Source: Oceanobacillus iheyensis HTE831
GTDB taxonomy: Bacteria; Bacillota; Bacilli; Bacillales; Amphibacillaceae
Length of the DNA: 64,000 bases
Assembly: GCF_000011245.1 (NCBI RefSeq)
Contig: NC_004193.1
Location: 1,094,501-1,158,500, forward strand
Direction of reading: 5' to 3'
Shown here piece after piece: positions 46,662-56,295 of the stretch (its first letter is position 1; the number at the start of each line of letters is the position of its first letter). Made by a program: the position numbers and the translations under genes. The notes beneath the pieces were generated by a model, which ran no database searches, was not told the DNA's origin, and saw nothing but the letters and a program-made list of their open reading frames with translations.

Positions 46662-47861
46662 GTGAGTATACTTCTCGGTATATTAGCAATTATTATTACA
46701 TTAGGACTTGCCTTCCTCATGTCGAACAAAAAGAAAAAAATAAACCTTAAAGGCATAGGAATAATGTTAGTTCTTCAGTTACTAATTACGTGGTTTATGT
46801 TCTCAACCACTATTGGTGCTTCTATAATTAAGGGTATATCAGCTGTGTTTAATAAGCTGATTGAATTTGGTACAGAAGGCGTCAATTTTGTACTTGGAGG
46901 ATTTGAAGTTGCAGAAGGTGGAGTTTTCTTCTTCAACGTATTATTACTTATTATATTCTTTGCAACATTACTGTCTGTGTTAACGTATTTAAAAATACTA
47001 CCGGCTATTATTAAGTATGTTGGAGCAGCAATCTCAAAAGTTACTGGATTACCACGAATTGAATCATTTAACGGAGTAAATAGTATATTTTTTGGACAAT
47101 CGGAAGCACTAATCGCAATTCGGTCTCAATTCCATCATTTAAATGAAAATCGTCTTTATATTGTGAGTGCTTCAGCGATGGGGTCAGTATCTGCTTCCAT
47201 TGTAGGTGCATATATTCAAATATTACCACCTGAATATATATTAGTCGCATTGCCTTTAAACATGTTTAGTGCGTTAATGATTGCATCAATTATTGCTCCT
47301 GTCGAAGTTCCAAAAGAAGAAGACAAAGTTGATATTTCTGATGTTAGTCAAGATAAGAGTATTTTCGAAGCAATGGGAAATGGAGCTTTAGAAGGTGGAA
47401 AAATTGCATTAATCGTAGCTGCAATGTTAATTGCATTTATTGCGTCTTTAGAGCTTGTAAACTGGATAATTCAGTTTGTATTTTCTGGCTTCAGTGCAGA
47501 CATCACTTTAGAAACAATCTTAGGATATATTCTTGCTCCTATTGGAATCTTAATGGGGATTGCACCTAGTGAAGTTATTGAGGCAGGATCTATAATGGGT
47601 ACAAAGATTGTTACAAATGAATTTGTAGCGATGACGCAATTCCAACCTCTATTAGATGAAATGTCTGAGAAAACAATTGGTATTGTTACTGTATTCCTAA
47701 CAAGTTTTGCTAACTTCTCTTCCATTGGTATCATTGCTGGTACGGTTAAAGGAATTGATAGCAAGAAAGCTGTGTCAGTATCCCAATTTGGAATGAAGCT
47801 TTTAATAGGGTCCATATTAGCTTCCATCTTATCAGCAACAATTGTAGGATTGTTCTTGTAA
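46662..47861 (+). CDS. Concentrative nucleoside transporter (NupC family)
   Basis: A 399-residue CNT-family permease importing nucleosides with cations. GQSEALIAIRSQF and SVSASIVGAYIQILPPEYILVA contain the family's GxSE substrate motif, and FANFSSIGIIAGT is the second half-site. Ten or so membrane helices are predicted. The start is GTG after AAAGGAGG. It is monocistronic with a strong terminator. Confidence 0.93.
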   Translation: MSILLGILAIIITLGLAFLMSNKKKKINLKGIGIMLVLQLLITWFMFSTTIGASIIKGISAVFNKLIEFGTEGVNFVLGGFEVAEGGVFFFNVLLLIIFFATLLSVLTYLKILPAIIKYVGAAISKVTGLPRIESFNGVNSIFFGQSEALIAIRSQFHHLNENRLYIVSASAMGSVSASIVGAYIQILPPEYILVALPLNMFSALMIASIIAPVEVPKEEDKVDISDVSQDKSIFEAMGNGALEGGKIALIVAAMLIAFIASLELVNWIIQFVFSGFSADITLETILGYILAPIGILMGIAPSEVIEAGSIMGTKIVTNEFVAMTQFQPLLDEMSEKTIGIVTVFLTSFANFSSIGIIAGTVKGIDSKKAVSVSQFGMKLLIGSILASILSATIVGLFL

Positions 47862-47905
47862 AAAATTTAATTTATCTTAATACCATAGGATTATATTATA
47901 TTCTT

Positions 47906-47948
47906 AAGAAGTTGGGACAAAAATATTTGTTTTGTCCCAACTTCTTTA
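47906..47948. terminator. Terminator of the nucleoside transporter gene
   Basis: AAGAAGTTGGGACAAAA and TTTTGTCCCAACTTCTT form a perfect 17-bp stem. Its core GTTGGGACAAAA equals the end sequence of the palindromic repeat at 41.5 kb, so it may derive from a deleted copy. Confidence 0.9.
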
Positions 47949-47955
47949 TTTATAT

Positions 47956-48309
47956 CTAGGAAATTATAAAATTTTGGGGCTGTGGCTAAACAACAAGTTA
48001 TTTAGCCACGTCCGGCTCCAGCGCCCATCACCTATTGTCCTTCCGGAAACCTTCTTACCTTAAAGAAGACTGCCGAATGTTCATTGTGAGGCATAGTCGC
48101 ACTTATGCCATGGCGAAAAGAAGACTGCCGAATGTACTTTGTGAGGCATAGTCGCACTTATGCCGTGCGGTGAAAGTCAATATCGATTTGCATACGCTTA
48201 TCGTGTTTCCTTTATCTCAAAGAAATAAAGAAGTTCGACCAGTCGAACCACCCCTTGAAAAACAGGGGCGCAGGACATACGGTGATAAACGGTCGCTTGC
48301 GCTTTTGTT
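47956..48309 (+). repeat. Long intergenic repeat, copy D (two internal modules)
   Basis: Full-length copy with two modules (GAAGACTGCCG at 48065 and 48120, a 55-base period). It starts 8 bases after a terminator and ends 5 bases before the MATE stop codon. The ORF seen in copies A and C is broken here by TGA (GTGCGGTGA), showing it is not a gene. Confidence 0.94.
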
Positions 48310-48314
48310 CATAT

Positions 48315-49658
48315 CTATACCGATTTTTTCTGAATAAATAATAGTCTGGCTAATAATGCAATAGCTCCTGTGCTTAGCCCAACAATGATACCAACCCAGT
48401 AACCAAACGGCTCTAATGCAGTATAATTTGCTAATAAATAGCCTGTTGGTAGCCCAATGATCCAGTAGGATATTAAGGCGATAACTAATGTCATATTCAC
48501 ATCTTTATACCCGCGTAAAGCTCCTTGTATGGGTGCTCCTATCGCATCAGCTAATTGATAAAAGATAGCAAAAATAATAAATTGCTTTGTAAGTTCAATC
48601 ACTTCTGGATTAGAATTATATAATCTGGCAACAACATCATCAAATGTATATAGAATTATACCTGCAAAAATAGCAATGAATAATCCTCCCATAATTCCCA
48701 AGTACGTGTATCTTTTAGCATCGTGTAATCGTTTAGCACCAACTTCAAAACCAACTGCTATAGTCAACGCCATACCTACACTTAAAGGTAACATATATAG
48801 CAAACTAGCAAAGTTCATTGCAGCTTGGTGAGCCGCAATGGTATTTGTATTATATTCACTCATCAACAGCGTTACTGCTGAGAAAATACTTGTTTCAAAG
48901 AATATAGCTAATCCAATGGGAAGCCCAATTTTTAGTTGGTCCGCCCAGTATGATAGTGTAGGCGGTAGGATTTTTTGAAAAACTTTATAACTATGGAATG
49001 GGTAGACACGATGAATCATAAATATCGAAATTCCACTTATAATCCAATAAGTTAGACTAGTCGCTATACCTGCACCGATTCCACCAAATGCTGGAATACC
49101 GAACTTACCAAATATCAATATGTAATTTAATACTGCATTGATCGGTAATGATATGAGGATAATAATCATCGAGGAACGTGTTTGTCCTAAGCCATCCATA
49201 AAACTTCGGATAGTATGGAATAGAAATAAAGGTACAATCCCAGTTCCCAAAGTAATTAAGTAGTATTTTGCTATACGTTGTACTTCTTTTTCGAGACTCA
49301 TCGCTTGTAGAATAGGATCTAATGCTATTCCACCTATTACAATAATAATTATTGATAATACAAAAGATAAGTATATGCCTTGTTGAATTACTTGTGGTAT
49401 ATCCTTCTTGTTTTTAGCACCGATCAAGTGTGCGATAATAGGAGTGATCGATAAGACAATCCCGTTAATCCCAGTTAAGATGGGAACCCATAGACTTGAA
49501 CCGATTGCAACACCTGCCAGATCTCTGGCACTAAATTGTCCAGACATCATCGTGTCAAAGAAACTCATTAGATTAATACTTACTTGTGTGATTAATATTG
49601 GCAGTAAAATAATTATAAAAAGTTTAATTTTATCTTTTAGTGTTGTTGTTTGGTACAT
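48315..49658 (-). CDS. MATE family efflux transporter
   Basis: A 12-helix multidrug and toxin extrusion protein of about 447 residues, exporting cationic compounds in exchange for Na+ or H+. The paired MatE repeats each show the family pattern, with FFDTMMSGQFSARDLAGVAIG near the N-terminus. The start is ATG 49658 or TTG 49664; both lie within range of the same AGGAAG. It is convergent with the transporter gene across repeat D. Confidence 0.92.
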   Translation of the reverse strand: MYQTTTLKDKIKLFIIILLPILITQVSINLMSFFDTMMSGQFSARDLAGVAIGSSLWVPILTGINGIVLSITPIIAHLIGAKNKKDIPQVIQQGIYLSFVLSIIIIVIGGIALDPILQAMSLEKEVQRIAKYYLITLGTGIVPLFLFHTIRSFMDGLGQTRSSMIIILISLPINAVLNYILIFGKFGIPAFGGIGAGIATSLTYWIISGISIFMIHRVYPFHSYKVFQKILPPTLSYWADQLKIGLPIGLAIFFETSIFSAVTLLMSEYNTNTIAAHQAAMNFASLLYMLPLSVGMALTIAVGFEVGAKRLHDAKRYTYLGIMGGLFIAIFAGIILYTFDDVVARLYNSNPEVIELTKQFIIFAIFYQLADAIGAPIQGALRGYKDVNMTLVIALISYWIIGLPTGYLLANYTALEPFGYWVGIIVGLSTGAIALLARLLFIQKKSV

Positions 49659-49763
49659 ATGCAAATCTTCTTCCTTTTTTAATTTCCTTATTAATATAAC
49701 GTAATTATATAGTGCATTGACTATTATACGCTGATATAATGTGTTGGGAAAGGAATGAGTTCC

Positions 49764-50837
49764 ATGAAAAATAATAAACGAATTTTATTTACAGGTGGCG
49801 GCACAGCAGGACATGTTATCGTTAATTTAGCACTTATACCGTACTATCAAGAGCGAGGTTGGGAAATTGATTATATTGGCTCTTATAATGGAATAGAAAG
49901 AGATTTAATTTCGCCATTAGATGGGGTAACTTATCACTCTGTATCTACTGGGAAATTACGAAGATACATGTCCAAAGAAAATTTAAAGGATCCATTCAAA
50001 GTACTCAAGGGTACGATGCAAGCATACCGCATAATTGGGAAACGTAAACCATCGATCGTATTTTCAAAAGGTGGATTTGTGTCTGTACCAGTTGTCGCAG
50101 CTGCAAAACTTAGAGGCGTGCCATCGATTATTCATGAATCCGATTATACACCAGGATTGGCTAATAAATTATCTATACCTTTTACGAAAAGAGTGTTGGC
50201 TACTTTTCCAGAAACCATGAAATATTTACCGGAGAACAAGGCATCTTATGTTGGAGCGGTAATTCGTGATGAATTATTTACTGGTAAGCGTGATATTGGT
50301 TTAAAGATAAGTGGTTTAAAGGGGAACAAACCAGTTTTACTTGTAATGGGAGGAAGTGGAGGATCTGAAAAAATTAATCAGACCATTCGTCAATCCTTAA
50401 CTAAACTTCTAGACGAATTTGAAATTATTCATATATGTGGCAAAGGAAAGGTTGATGATTCCATACAATTGGATGGTTATGTTCAGTTTGAATATATTAA
50501 CCATGAACTAAAAGATATATTCGCTGCAACCGATCTAGTCATTTCTCGCGCCGGTTCTAATGCAATCTTTGAATTTTTAGCATTACGTTTGCCTATGTTA
50601 CTAATACCATTATCAAAAGAAGCTAGCCGAGGCGATCAAATTATAAATGCGAACTCTTTTAAGAAAAAGAACTATGCTAGAGTATTGCAGGAAGAAGAAC
50701 TTACAGAACAATCATTAGAAAGTCATCTTTTAGAATTAAGTAAAGCAGCGCCAATTATAAGAGATGAAATGAAAAAATATAAAAGTGAGCAATCACTACA
50801 GTCAGTGACTGAAATAATCGATAATGTCATGAAATAA
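49764..50837 (+). CDS. murG: MurG-type N-acetylglucosaminyltransferase
   Basis: A GT28 glycosyltransferase of 357 residues: N-terminal GGGTAGHV donor loop, KGGFVSVPVVAAA, HESDYTPGLAN and the C-terminal RAGSNAIFEF UDP-sugar site. MurG adds GlcNAc to lipid I to make lipid II. The gene is outside the dcw cluster, as in staphylococci and some bacilli, so it could be the sole murG or a paralogue. ATG 49764 is chosen; the upstream ATG abuts the ribosome site. Confidence 0.87.
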   Translation: MKNNKRILFTGGGTAGHVIVNLALIPYYQERGWEIDYIGSYNGIERDLISPLDGVTYHSVSTGKLRRYMSKENLKDPFKVLKGTMQAYRIIGKRKPSIVFSKGGFVSVPVVAAAKLRGVPSIIHESDYTPGLANKLSIPFTKRVLATFPETMKYLPENKASYVGAVIRDELFTGKRDIGLKISGLKGNKPVLLVMGGSGGSEKINQTIRQSLTKLLDEFEIIHICGKGKVDDSIQLDGYVQFEYINHELKDIFAATDLVISRAGSNAIFEFLALRLPMLLIPLSKEASRGDQIINANSFKKKNYARVLQEEELTEQSLESHLLELSKAAPIIRDEMKKYKSEQSLQSVTEIIDNVMK

Positions 50838-50876
50838 GGAAGAAGAACAAATTTCCTTCAATTATTTATGTATAAT

Positions 50877-50916
50877 GTAAAAATTCTCCCTCTAATGTAA
50901 ATATGATTAGAGGGAG
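50877..50916 (-). terminator. Terminator of the ger operon
   Basis: CTCCCTCTAAT/ATTAGAGGGAG is an 11-bp perfect stem; on the minus strand it is followed by AATTTTTA. Confidence 0.7.
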
Positions 50917-51024
50917 TCTGGTTATAATATTTTCTAATGGATTAACTGGCGGAAAGGGTACGTTTAGTCTCTTGCTATTTACTAATTCTTCATTCATTTA
51001 GAATTTTAGCTATAACTATTACAA

Positions 51025-52155
51025 TTACATTATTGTCCCGTAATTTTCGATATCGATATTCGTATTAAAATCCACCTTTATATCTGGTAAAATTTCCTTC
51101 CATTCTTCATCAGTAAGTTTTCCACTTGGACGATTGATTCTATAATATCGACCAAACCCTATGGGATCGATTAAATTTTCTTTTGATTTCTCTAATATTT
51201 GGTTAAAGATGGAATTTATTTTTTTCTCTAATTCATTTTCTAAACGATGTAAAATTTTTTCATTAGTAAATGCCAATATGATTGAAGTTTCATTGATATC
51301 CGCTCGTATTTTCGTATTTACTTCAAAATGTGGTTGATTTAAATCAATAACCTTCGTCTTACTTTTCCCTTTGACTATTGTTAATTCTACAGTGAGTTCA
51401 CTCAAATCTGAACCATCTGGATGATAGATGGATTCAACAAATGGTTCAACAGGGACTGTGATTTCAAGTGGAGTGTTTTTGATATCCTCCTTAGTTATAT
51501 TTAATATGGTTGCTTCCGTCATTCCTCCCGAGTCGACGAGTCTGTCCTTTTGAAAGTATCCAATTCCAATTAGATTCGGACGTCCGTTCTTTGTTTCAAG
51601 TAATGGTAATACCGGATCATGACCAGTTGTCCCATAAGTGCTTGAAAAAGTATATAATGAAGCATTCGGGAGTCTTCCTTCATCTACTTCTTGGTTAATG
51701 AGGCTTTCGAGGAAATTTCCAATATCTAAATTAGTCGATATATTTTCATCGAGAACATCCTTTGCTGTTTCGGTACTAATCGCAAGATTCATTGTATCTG
51801 ATACTTTTGCATCACGAACAAGTCCATTCATAAAATGAAGTATTCCATGCTCCGCGGTTTCATATCCATATACTTCTGTGTTTATTTGTCCAGGACTAGC
51901 CCTGAAGTTGATATTATTTGATGCTGTTTCTCTAGCTCCTTTCAATGTTTTACCTACACCTGACACAGCAGCATAATTTTGAGGAGATTGCTGATCAAAA
52001 CGATATACAAGCAATGTGGTCTCAATATCACCATTATCTAACCGATCTACTCCACGCGTATTAACAACAGCTAAACTTTCTAACTCCTGTGCTGGAGGAA
52101 GACAAGAGGTCAAAAATACAACACAGATTATTAAAGTAAGCAGTAATCTTTTCAC
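51025..52155 (-). CDS. Germinant receptor subunit C (GerAC-type lipoprotein)
   Basis: A 376-residue lipoprotein: signal KRLLLTLIICVVF ending in lipobox LTSC (cysteine 18), then the Ger(x)C fold. It is part of the inner spore membrane receptor. The start is GTG 52155, overlapping the gerB stop (GTGA) and preceded by AAGGGGATG. Longer ORF readings ignore the signal peptide. The germinant is unknown. Confidence 0.92.
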   Translation of the reverse strand: MKRLLLTLIICVVFLTSCLPPAQELESLAVVNTRGVDRLDNGDIETTLLVYRFDQQSPQNYAAVSGVGKTLKGARETASNNINFRASPGQINTEVYGYETAEHGILHFMNGLVRDAKVSDTMNLAISTETAKDVLDENISTNLDIGNFLESLINQEVDEGRLPNASLYTFSSTYGTTGHDPVLPLLETKNGRPNLIGIGYFQKDRLVDSGGMTEATILNITKEDIKNTPLEITVPVEPFVESIYHPDGSDLSELTVELTIVKGKSKTKVIDLNQPHFEVNTKIRADINETSIILAFTNEKILHRLENELEKKINSIFNQILEKSKENLIDPIGFGRYYRINRPSGKLTDEEWKEILPDIKVDFNTNIDIENYGTIM

Positions 52156-53267
52156 GTTTTCATCCCCTTGTTTTTCTTTCTCCAATGTGATTTTACGAGT
52201 ACGAATGGTAATAAAACCAGTGGATAAACAAATATTAGCCAAAAGCCTACTTGAGATGAGAAGTCAATCACACGTTGAATAGAGTAGTGGTCTGTTACCA
52301 TTACCGTACCAATCAAGATAAGAATGGAACTTATATAAAGGGTTGCTTTTTGTGGTATACGATACAATCGCTTAAACCCAAATGTCAAAGCCCACATTAA
52401 TAAAATCATATTTGGAATGATGACCATAATCCATTCGGCCACGACAATAAAATCAAAACGTTCAATGAAAGTGAAATTTGCAATTTTAAATAACGCCAGT
52501 ACAGACCAATCCCGGAGCACTAATTGTTCTGCACTAAAAAAACCGATTGCAATCATAGTGGTGATTAATAAAATCATAGTTGTCCAAACAGCAGAGATAA
52601 GACTTGTTTTTAAAACGGTTTTTTTATTTTCCAAAAAAGGATAAATTAACATTAGAATCTCAAAGCCAATATATGAATACGTAGTAGCTCTTGCTCCTTC
52701 TAAAAGTTCAGGTAATGAAGCTTGAAATAATGGTAAGTAATGTGTGTAATCGAGATGAAATGTAGCAGGTATTAATAACAGTAATAGCCAAATGGAGCTA
52801 AAGAAAAATACAAAAGTTACTCCAACGATTACTTTCAGCCCACCTAATACTCCACTAATCATTAAAGCTACTAACAGTATTCCAGTTACAATAGGGTGTA
52901 GAGTAGGAAACATAAACACACGGATAATTTGAGCATATGTAATCACTAAAGAGAATAGTGCAATACCCATATGAAGGATAAAGATTGTTCCTAAAAATTT
53001 ACCAATCCATTTTCCAAATACATCGACTTGAATACCTAAAATGTCAGCGTTTGTATACTGTCTTAAAATAACCACCATAACGTACATAATAAGAATTAGA
53101 TATCCAAGACCTATTAGCAAAGAAACCCAAGCATCCTGCTTAGCATGTTCATATAAAATTCGTGGTAAACCTAATAAACCTATACCAATTTGGATAAAGG
53201 AAATTATATAGAACAAGTAAAATGTCTTTATTTTTAAGTTTGGTTTAACCTTTAAGTTAATTTCCAT
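52152..53267 (-). CDS. Germinant receptor subunit B (GerAB-type permease)
   Basis: A 371-residue integral membrane protein with ten helices of the APC-like spore germination family; this subunit is thought to bind the germinant. The start is ATG 53267 with AGGTGGA upstream. It lies between the A and C subunits in the usual A-B-C order. Confidence 0.92.
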   Translation of the reverse strand: MEINLKVKPNLKIKTFYLFYIISFIQIGIGLLGLPRILYEHAKQDAWVSLLIGLGYLILIMYVMVVILRQYTNADILGIQVDVFGKWIGKFLGTIFILHMGIALFSLVITYAQIIRVFMFPTLHPIVTGILLVALMISGVLGGLKVIVGVTFVFFFSSIWLLLLLIPATFHLDYTHYLPLFQASLPELLEGARATTYSYIGFEILMLIYPFLENKKTVLKTSLISAVWTTMILLITTMIAIGFFSAEQLVLRDWSVLALFKIANFTFIERFDFIVVAEWIMVIIPNMILLMWALTFGFKRLYRIPQKATLYISSILILIGTVMVTDHYSIQRVIDFSSQVGFWLIFVYPLVLLPFVLVKSHWRKKNKGMKT

Positions 53268-53276
53268 GATATCCAC

Positions 53277-54779
53277 CTACTCGTCAATATCTCTTTTAAA
53301 TCCTTTTTTTAAAATGCTAAAACGATACTTATCTTTAGGTTGGTAAGAAAGAAATCTCTTTTGTTGGGTATCTGGCTTGCTTCGGAATAAAGATTTATTA
53401 AAATCTCTCCATTGAAATGGATAAACTGGAGAAAAATAAGGTCTTCCTAATGATGTAAGTTTTATTAAGTGAATGAGTAGGTAACTTGTACAAAAAACGA
53501 TTCCAATCAATCCAAGTAACCCCGCACATACAATCATCGGAAATCGGATAAGACGTGCAGTAGTCCCCATAATGTAATTTGGTGTAGTAAAAGAAGCAAG
53601 AGCACTTAATGCAACAATAATAACTAAGACATTACTTGTAATCCCTGCATCAACCGCTGCTGTTCCAATTACAACACCACCTACGATACCAATAGTTTGA
53701 CCGACTTTTGTTGGGAGACGGGCACCGGCTTCTCTCAATAGCTCAATCATTAATTCCAAGAATAAAGCTTCGAATATAGGGGGGAAAGGCACGGCAGCAC
53801 GTGATTCTCCTAAGGTAATTAACACTGGTGTTGGCACAATTTCATAGTGAAATGTAACTGCAGCAACATATATAGGTGTAAGCAGTGTAGATATAAAAAA
53901 TGATATAAATCTTAATATGCGTATGAAGGAGGCGCTGTTCCAACGCATATATATATCTTCTGTTGACTCAAAAAAACTAAAAAATGTAGATGGTGCAATA
54001 ATCGCATTTGGACTATTTTCGGATAATACACCAATTTTTCCACGAGATAAGTTGTAGATTAACCGATCTGGTAATTCAGTAATTAAAAATTGTGGAAATA
54101 CAGTTGTAGAATTATCCTCTAAATATTGCGTGAGTACAGATGTATCATCTATGAAATCTACATCTAACGCTTTAATTCGTTGTCTAAACGTGTTGATATC
54201 TGTATCATTGGCAATCGAACGGATATAAATAAGTCGAACCTCACGAGGATCTCTTCTTCCGATGACATGCTTCTCCATCACTAAATCTTTTGATTTTAAA
54301 CCGTAACGTATAATATTAATATTTGTCGTAAGAGATTCTGTAAATGCGACCTTTGGACCTAATACGAGTGATTCTGTTTCAGTAGTTTCAAGGTTTCGAA
54401 TTATTTTATTTGGGATGGAATAGCCAAGAATATTATTTTCAGATTCAAAATATATAAATACATGTCCTTGAATCAAATAATCTAGAATGATTTCAAAATC
54501 GTCGTATTCTCTTCCATCGCTTAGAGGTATTCGCTTTAATGCTAATCGATTTGTAAGTTTTTCTTTTGTTTCTAGAAGTGTTTCTAACAGAAAATTTTGC
54601 AGTTTTATGTCATCTACTGAAAATTGTATATAAAAAACGGCAATTTGCTGCTCTTCATGCTCATAAACAGTAAAGCTTAGGTCAGAAGAATGTGCATATT
54701 GTTTATCTAATAATTTCTTTAATTCTTCTATCGTTAGTGGAAAAAGATTGTTGTTTTTGGATCGAAATCTTCTTTTCAT
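53277..54779 (-). CDS. Germinant receptor subunit A (GerAA-type)
   Basis: A 500-residue GerAA protein: an N-terminal cytosolic domain (~1-280) with VMEKHVIGRRDPREV, followed by PFPPIFEALFLELMIELLREAGARLP and five membrane helices. It is the first gene of the ger operon. The start ATG is not followed by any unusual feature. The next gene upstream on this strand is carbonic anhydrase, separated by a terminator. Confidence 0.95.
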   Translation of the reverse strand: MKRRFRSKNNNLFPLTIEELKKLLDKQYAHSSDLSFTVYEHEEQQIAVFYIQFSVDDIKLQNFLLETLLETKEKLTNRLALKRIPLSDGREYDDFEIILDYLIQGHVFIYFESENNILGYSIPNKIIRNLETTETESLVLGPKVAFTESLTTNINIIRYGLKSKDLVMEKHVIGRRDPREVRLIYIRSIANDTDINTFRQRIKALDVDFIDDTSVLTQYLEDNSTTVFPQFLITELPDRLIYNLSRGKIGVLSENSPNAIIAPSTFFSFFESTEDIYMRWNSASFIRILRFISFFISTLLTPIYVAAVTFHYEIVPTPVLITLGESRAAVPFPPIFEALFLELMIELLREAGARLPTKVGQTIGIVGGVVIGTAAVDAGITSNVLVIIVALSALASFTTPNYIMGTTARLIRFPMIVCAGLLGLIGIVFCTSYLLIHLIKLTSLGRPYFSPVYPFQWRDFNKSLFRSKPDTQQKRFLSYQPKDKYRFSILKKGFKRDIDE

Positions 54780-54877
54780 TGCATAACTCCCCCAACCTAG
54801 ACTATGACTGTTAGAGTGTACAAAAAAAGATTTATCTATACATTAGAGTGTGTATCCTTTTTAATGATTGGAAAGTA

Positions 54878-54924
54878 AAAATCCCCCAAAGTAACAGTAT
54901 AAAACTGTATACTTTGAGGGATTT
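54878..54924 (-). terminator. Terminator of the carbonic anhydrase gene
   Basis: A long perfect-looking hairpin (AAATCCC...CAAAGTA...TACTTTG...GGGATTT) is followed on the minus strand by TTTTTAC. Confidence 0.85.
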
Positions 54925-55000
54925 GAGCTAAATCACTTTATTCATATTGTTGTTGTTTGAAAGTTTATGATTATATATGTGTGCGTATAGCTAAATAAGC

Positions 55001-55561
55001 TTATTTTCTTTCATCTCTTGTTACAACATCAACTTTTCCAGAACCGGGATCTATTACAAGTCCATGAACTTTTATTTCTTCCGGTAAAAGTGGATGATTT
55101 CGAACAAGATTAACACCCTGTGAAACTGATTCTTCTACTGTTTCGAATCCTTGAAATTCTTTATCAAAATCAACTCCACCATTTGCTAAGACGTCAATGG
55201 ATTCCTTATTTATTCCACGTTCAATCATTTCATTTTTTAATTCTTTCGTATCTACATGTGACATCCCACAATCATGATGCCCTATAATAACAACTTCATC
55301 TGCTTGTAGTTTATAAATGGCTACTAATAAGCTTTTCATTGCACTATCAAACGGATCACGAATAATCGCACCTGCGTTTCTTACCATTTTAACGTCGCCA
55401 TTTTTAAAATCTAGAGCCTTTGGTAATAATTCAAGCAGTCTTGAATCCATACAAGTAAATACAACCATTCGTTTATTAGGGTATGTATTTGTAGAATATG
55501 ATTCATAAGATTTGTTTTCTACAAAATTTTTATTGAATTCTAGCATGTGATCTAAATGCAC
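55001..55561 (-). CDS. Beta-carbonic anhydrase
   Basis: Zinc ligands and the catalytic dyad are visible: TCMDSR (C, D, R) and GHHDCGMSH (H, C). The 186-residue length fits the short beta-class YtiB-like enzymes, converting CO2 to bicarbonate. Bicarbonate could feed CarB and other carboxylations. It is monocistronic with its own terminator. Confidence 0.93.
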   Translation of the reverse strand: MHLDHMLEFNKNFVENKSYESYSTNTYPNKRMVVFTCMDSRLLELLPKALDFKNGDVKMVRNAGAIIRDPFDSAMKSLLVAIYKLQADEVVIIGHHDCGMSHVDTKELKNEMIERGINKESIDVLANGGVDFDKEFQGFETVEESVSQGVNLVRNHPLLPEEIKVHGLVIDPGSGKVDVVTRDERK

Positions 55562-55720
55562 TTTATCAACTCCTTATTGAATATAGTAGCATTTTTTTAT
55601 TAGATGTGAAATACAGATATGTATAATCGATGAGTCGCAGGGATTATTTTTTTGTTAATTCATTGAATTTTGTAAAAACATGGTATAAAATGGAAAAAAT
55701 ATAAAATTTGGGGTGAGGCA

Positions 55721-55930
55721 ATGAATAATTTTGTTCGTAACTGCCAATTGTGTGAGGTACCAATGAAGAGTAGCCCTTTTTTATTATGCCCTGAGTGCTT
55801 ACAAGAAAAAGAACAGGTGAGGGTTTTTTTAAAAAACAATCCTCGTGTACCATTACATGAATTAGTTGAGTCAACCCAAGTCCCAATTTCTCATGTGAGA
55901 AAGATATTAGGAATAGATAAAAAGATTTAA
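55721..55930 (+). CDS. Short zinc-ribbon / HTH protein
   Basis: A 69-residue protein: CxxC-x12-CxxC zinc ribbon (NCQLC...CPEC) and a C-terminal helix-turn-helix-like VPLHELVESTQVPISHVRKILGI. It resembles the N-terminal half of YvyF-type flagellar proteins, but no flagellar neighbours are present. GGGGTGAGG precedes the ATG. The function is unknown. Confidence 0.65.
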   Translation: MNNFVRNCQLCEVPMKSSPFLLCPECLQEKEQVRVFLKNNPRVPLHELVESTQVPISHVRKILGIDKKI

Positions 55931-55984
55931 GCTTTACTAATCAACTTTTAATGAACTTAAATTTTAGAAAAATGAAAAAAGTGA

Positions 55985-56014
55985 TTGACTTTCGTTGTGT
56001 TCTAAATATATAAT
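55985..56014 (+). promoter_or_regulatory. Promoter of the leader-bmrCD transcript
   Basis: TTGACT and TATAAT are 18 bases apart, placing the start near 56021 and giving a leader of about 430 bases. Confidence 0.8.
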
Positions 56015-56056
56015 GATGAAGTGTTAATTTTAAAAAAATTAAAAAAGGAGGTCACG

Positions 56057-56158
56057 ATGATGAAACAACTGCAACTACAACTACAAAAAATGCAATATAT
56101 CCAACTAAATATAGATAATAGTGGCCTTCACGTACGGGGAATCTGTCATAAAATTTAG
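56057..56158 (+). CDS. bmrB: Attenuation leader peptide (BmrB-like), 33 aa
   Basis: AAAAGGAGGTCACG precedes ATG; the peptide is rich in Gln and Leu at its start and ends GICHKI. It lies about 290 bases before an ABC exporter pair equivalent to B. subtilis bmrCD, which is controlled by the translated leader bmrB. Codons 22-23 contain GTGGCC, which can pair with GGCCAC at 56189. Ribosome position can thus set the fold of the leader RNA. The sequence is not identical to any leader I recall. Confidence 0.75.
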   Translation: MMKQLQLQLQKMQYIQLNIDNSGLHVRGICHKI

Positions 56159-56295
56159 GATTTTACTAAATCCATTAGATTATGGGATGGCCACATGGAA
56201 CCTCCGTGGCCATTTGAAAAGACACATTCTGGGGAGAAGTGTCTTAATGAAGAAAAGCGCGCGCCAAGAGGTGTGTGCTTTTCTTTTTTTTATTG
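56159..56295 (+). terminator. Attenuator with alternative hairpins before bmrC
   Basis: ATGGCCAC (56187-56194) can pair with GTGGCCAT (56206-56213) or, in part, with GTGGCC inside the leader ORF (56121-56126). A second stem AAGACAC/GTGTCTT is at 56219-56245. The terminator (56250-56285) has a 16-bp stem counting G-U pairs, then seven T residues. GACACA can alternatively pair with TGTGTG of the terminator arm, opening it. Confidence 0.8.

Noticed and set aside
11619..48309. Repeats considered as CRISPR or IS elements
   Set aside because: The copies are far apart, have no regular spacers, no cas genes, no transposase and no clear terminal inverted repeats with target duplications.
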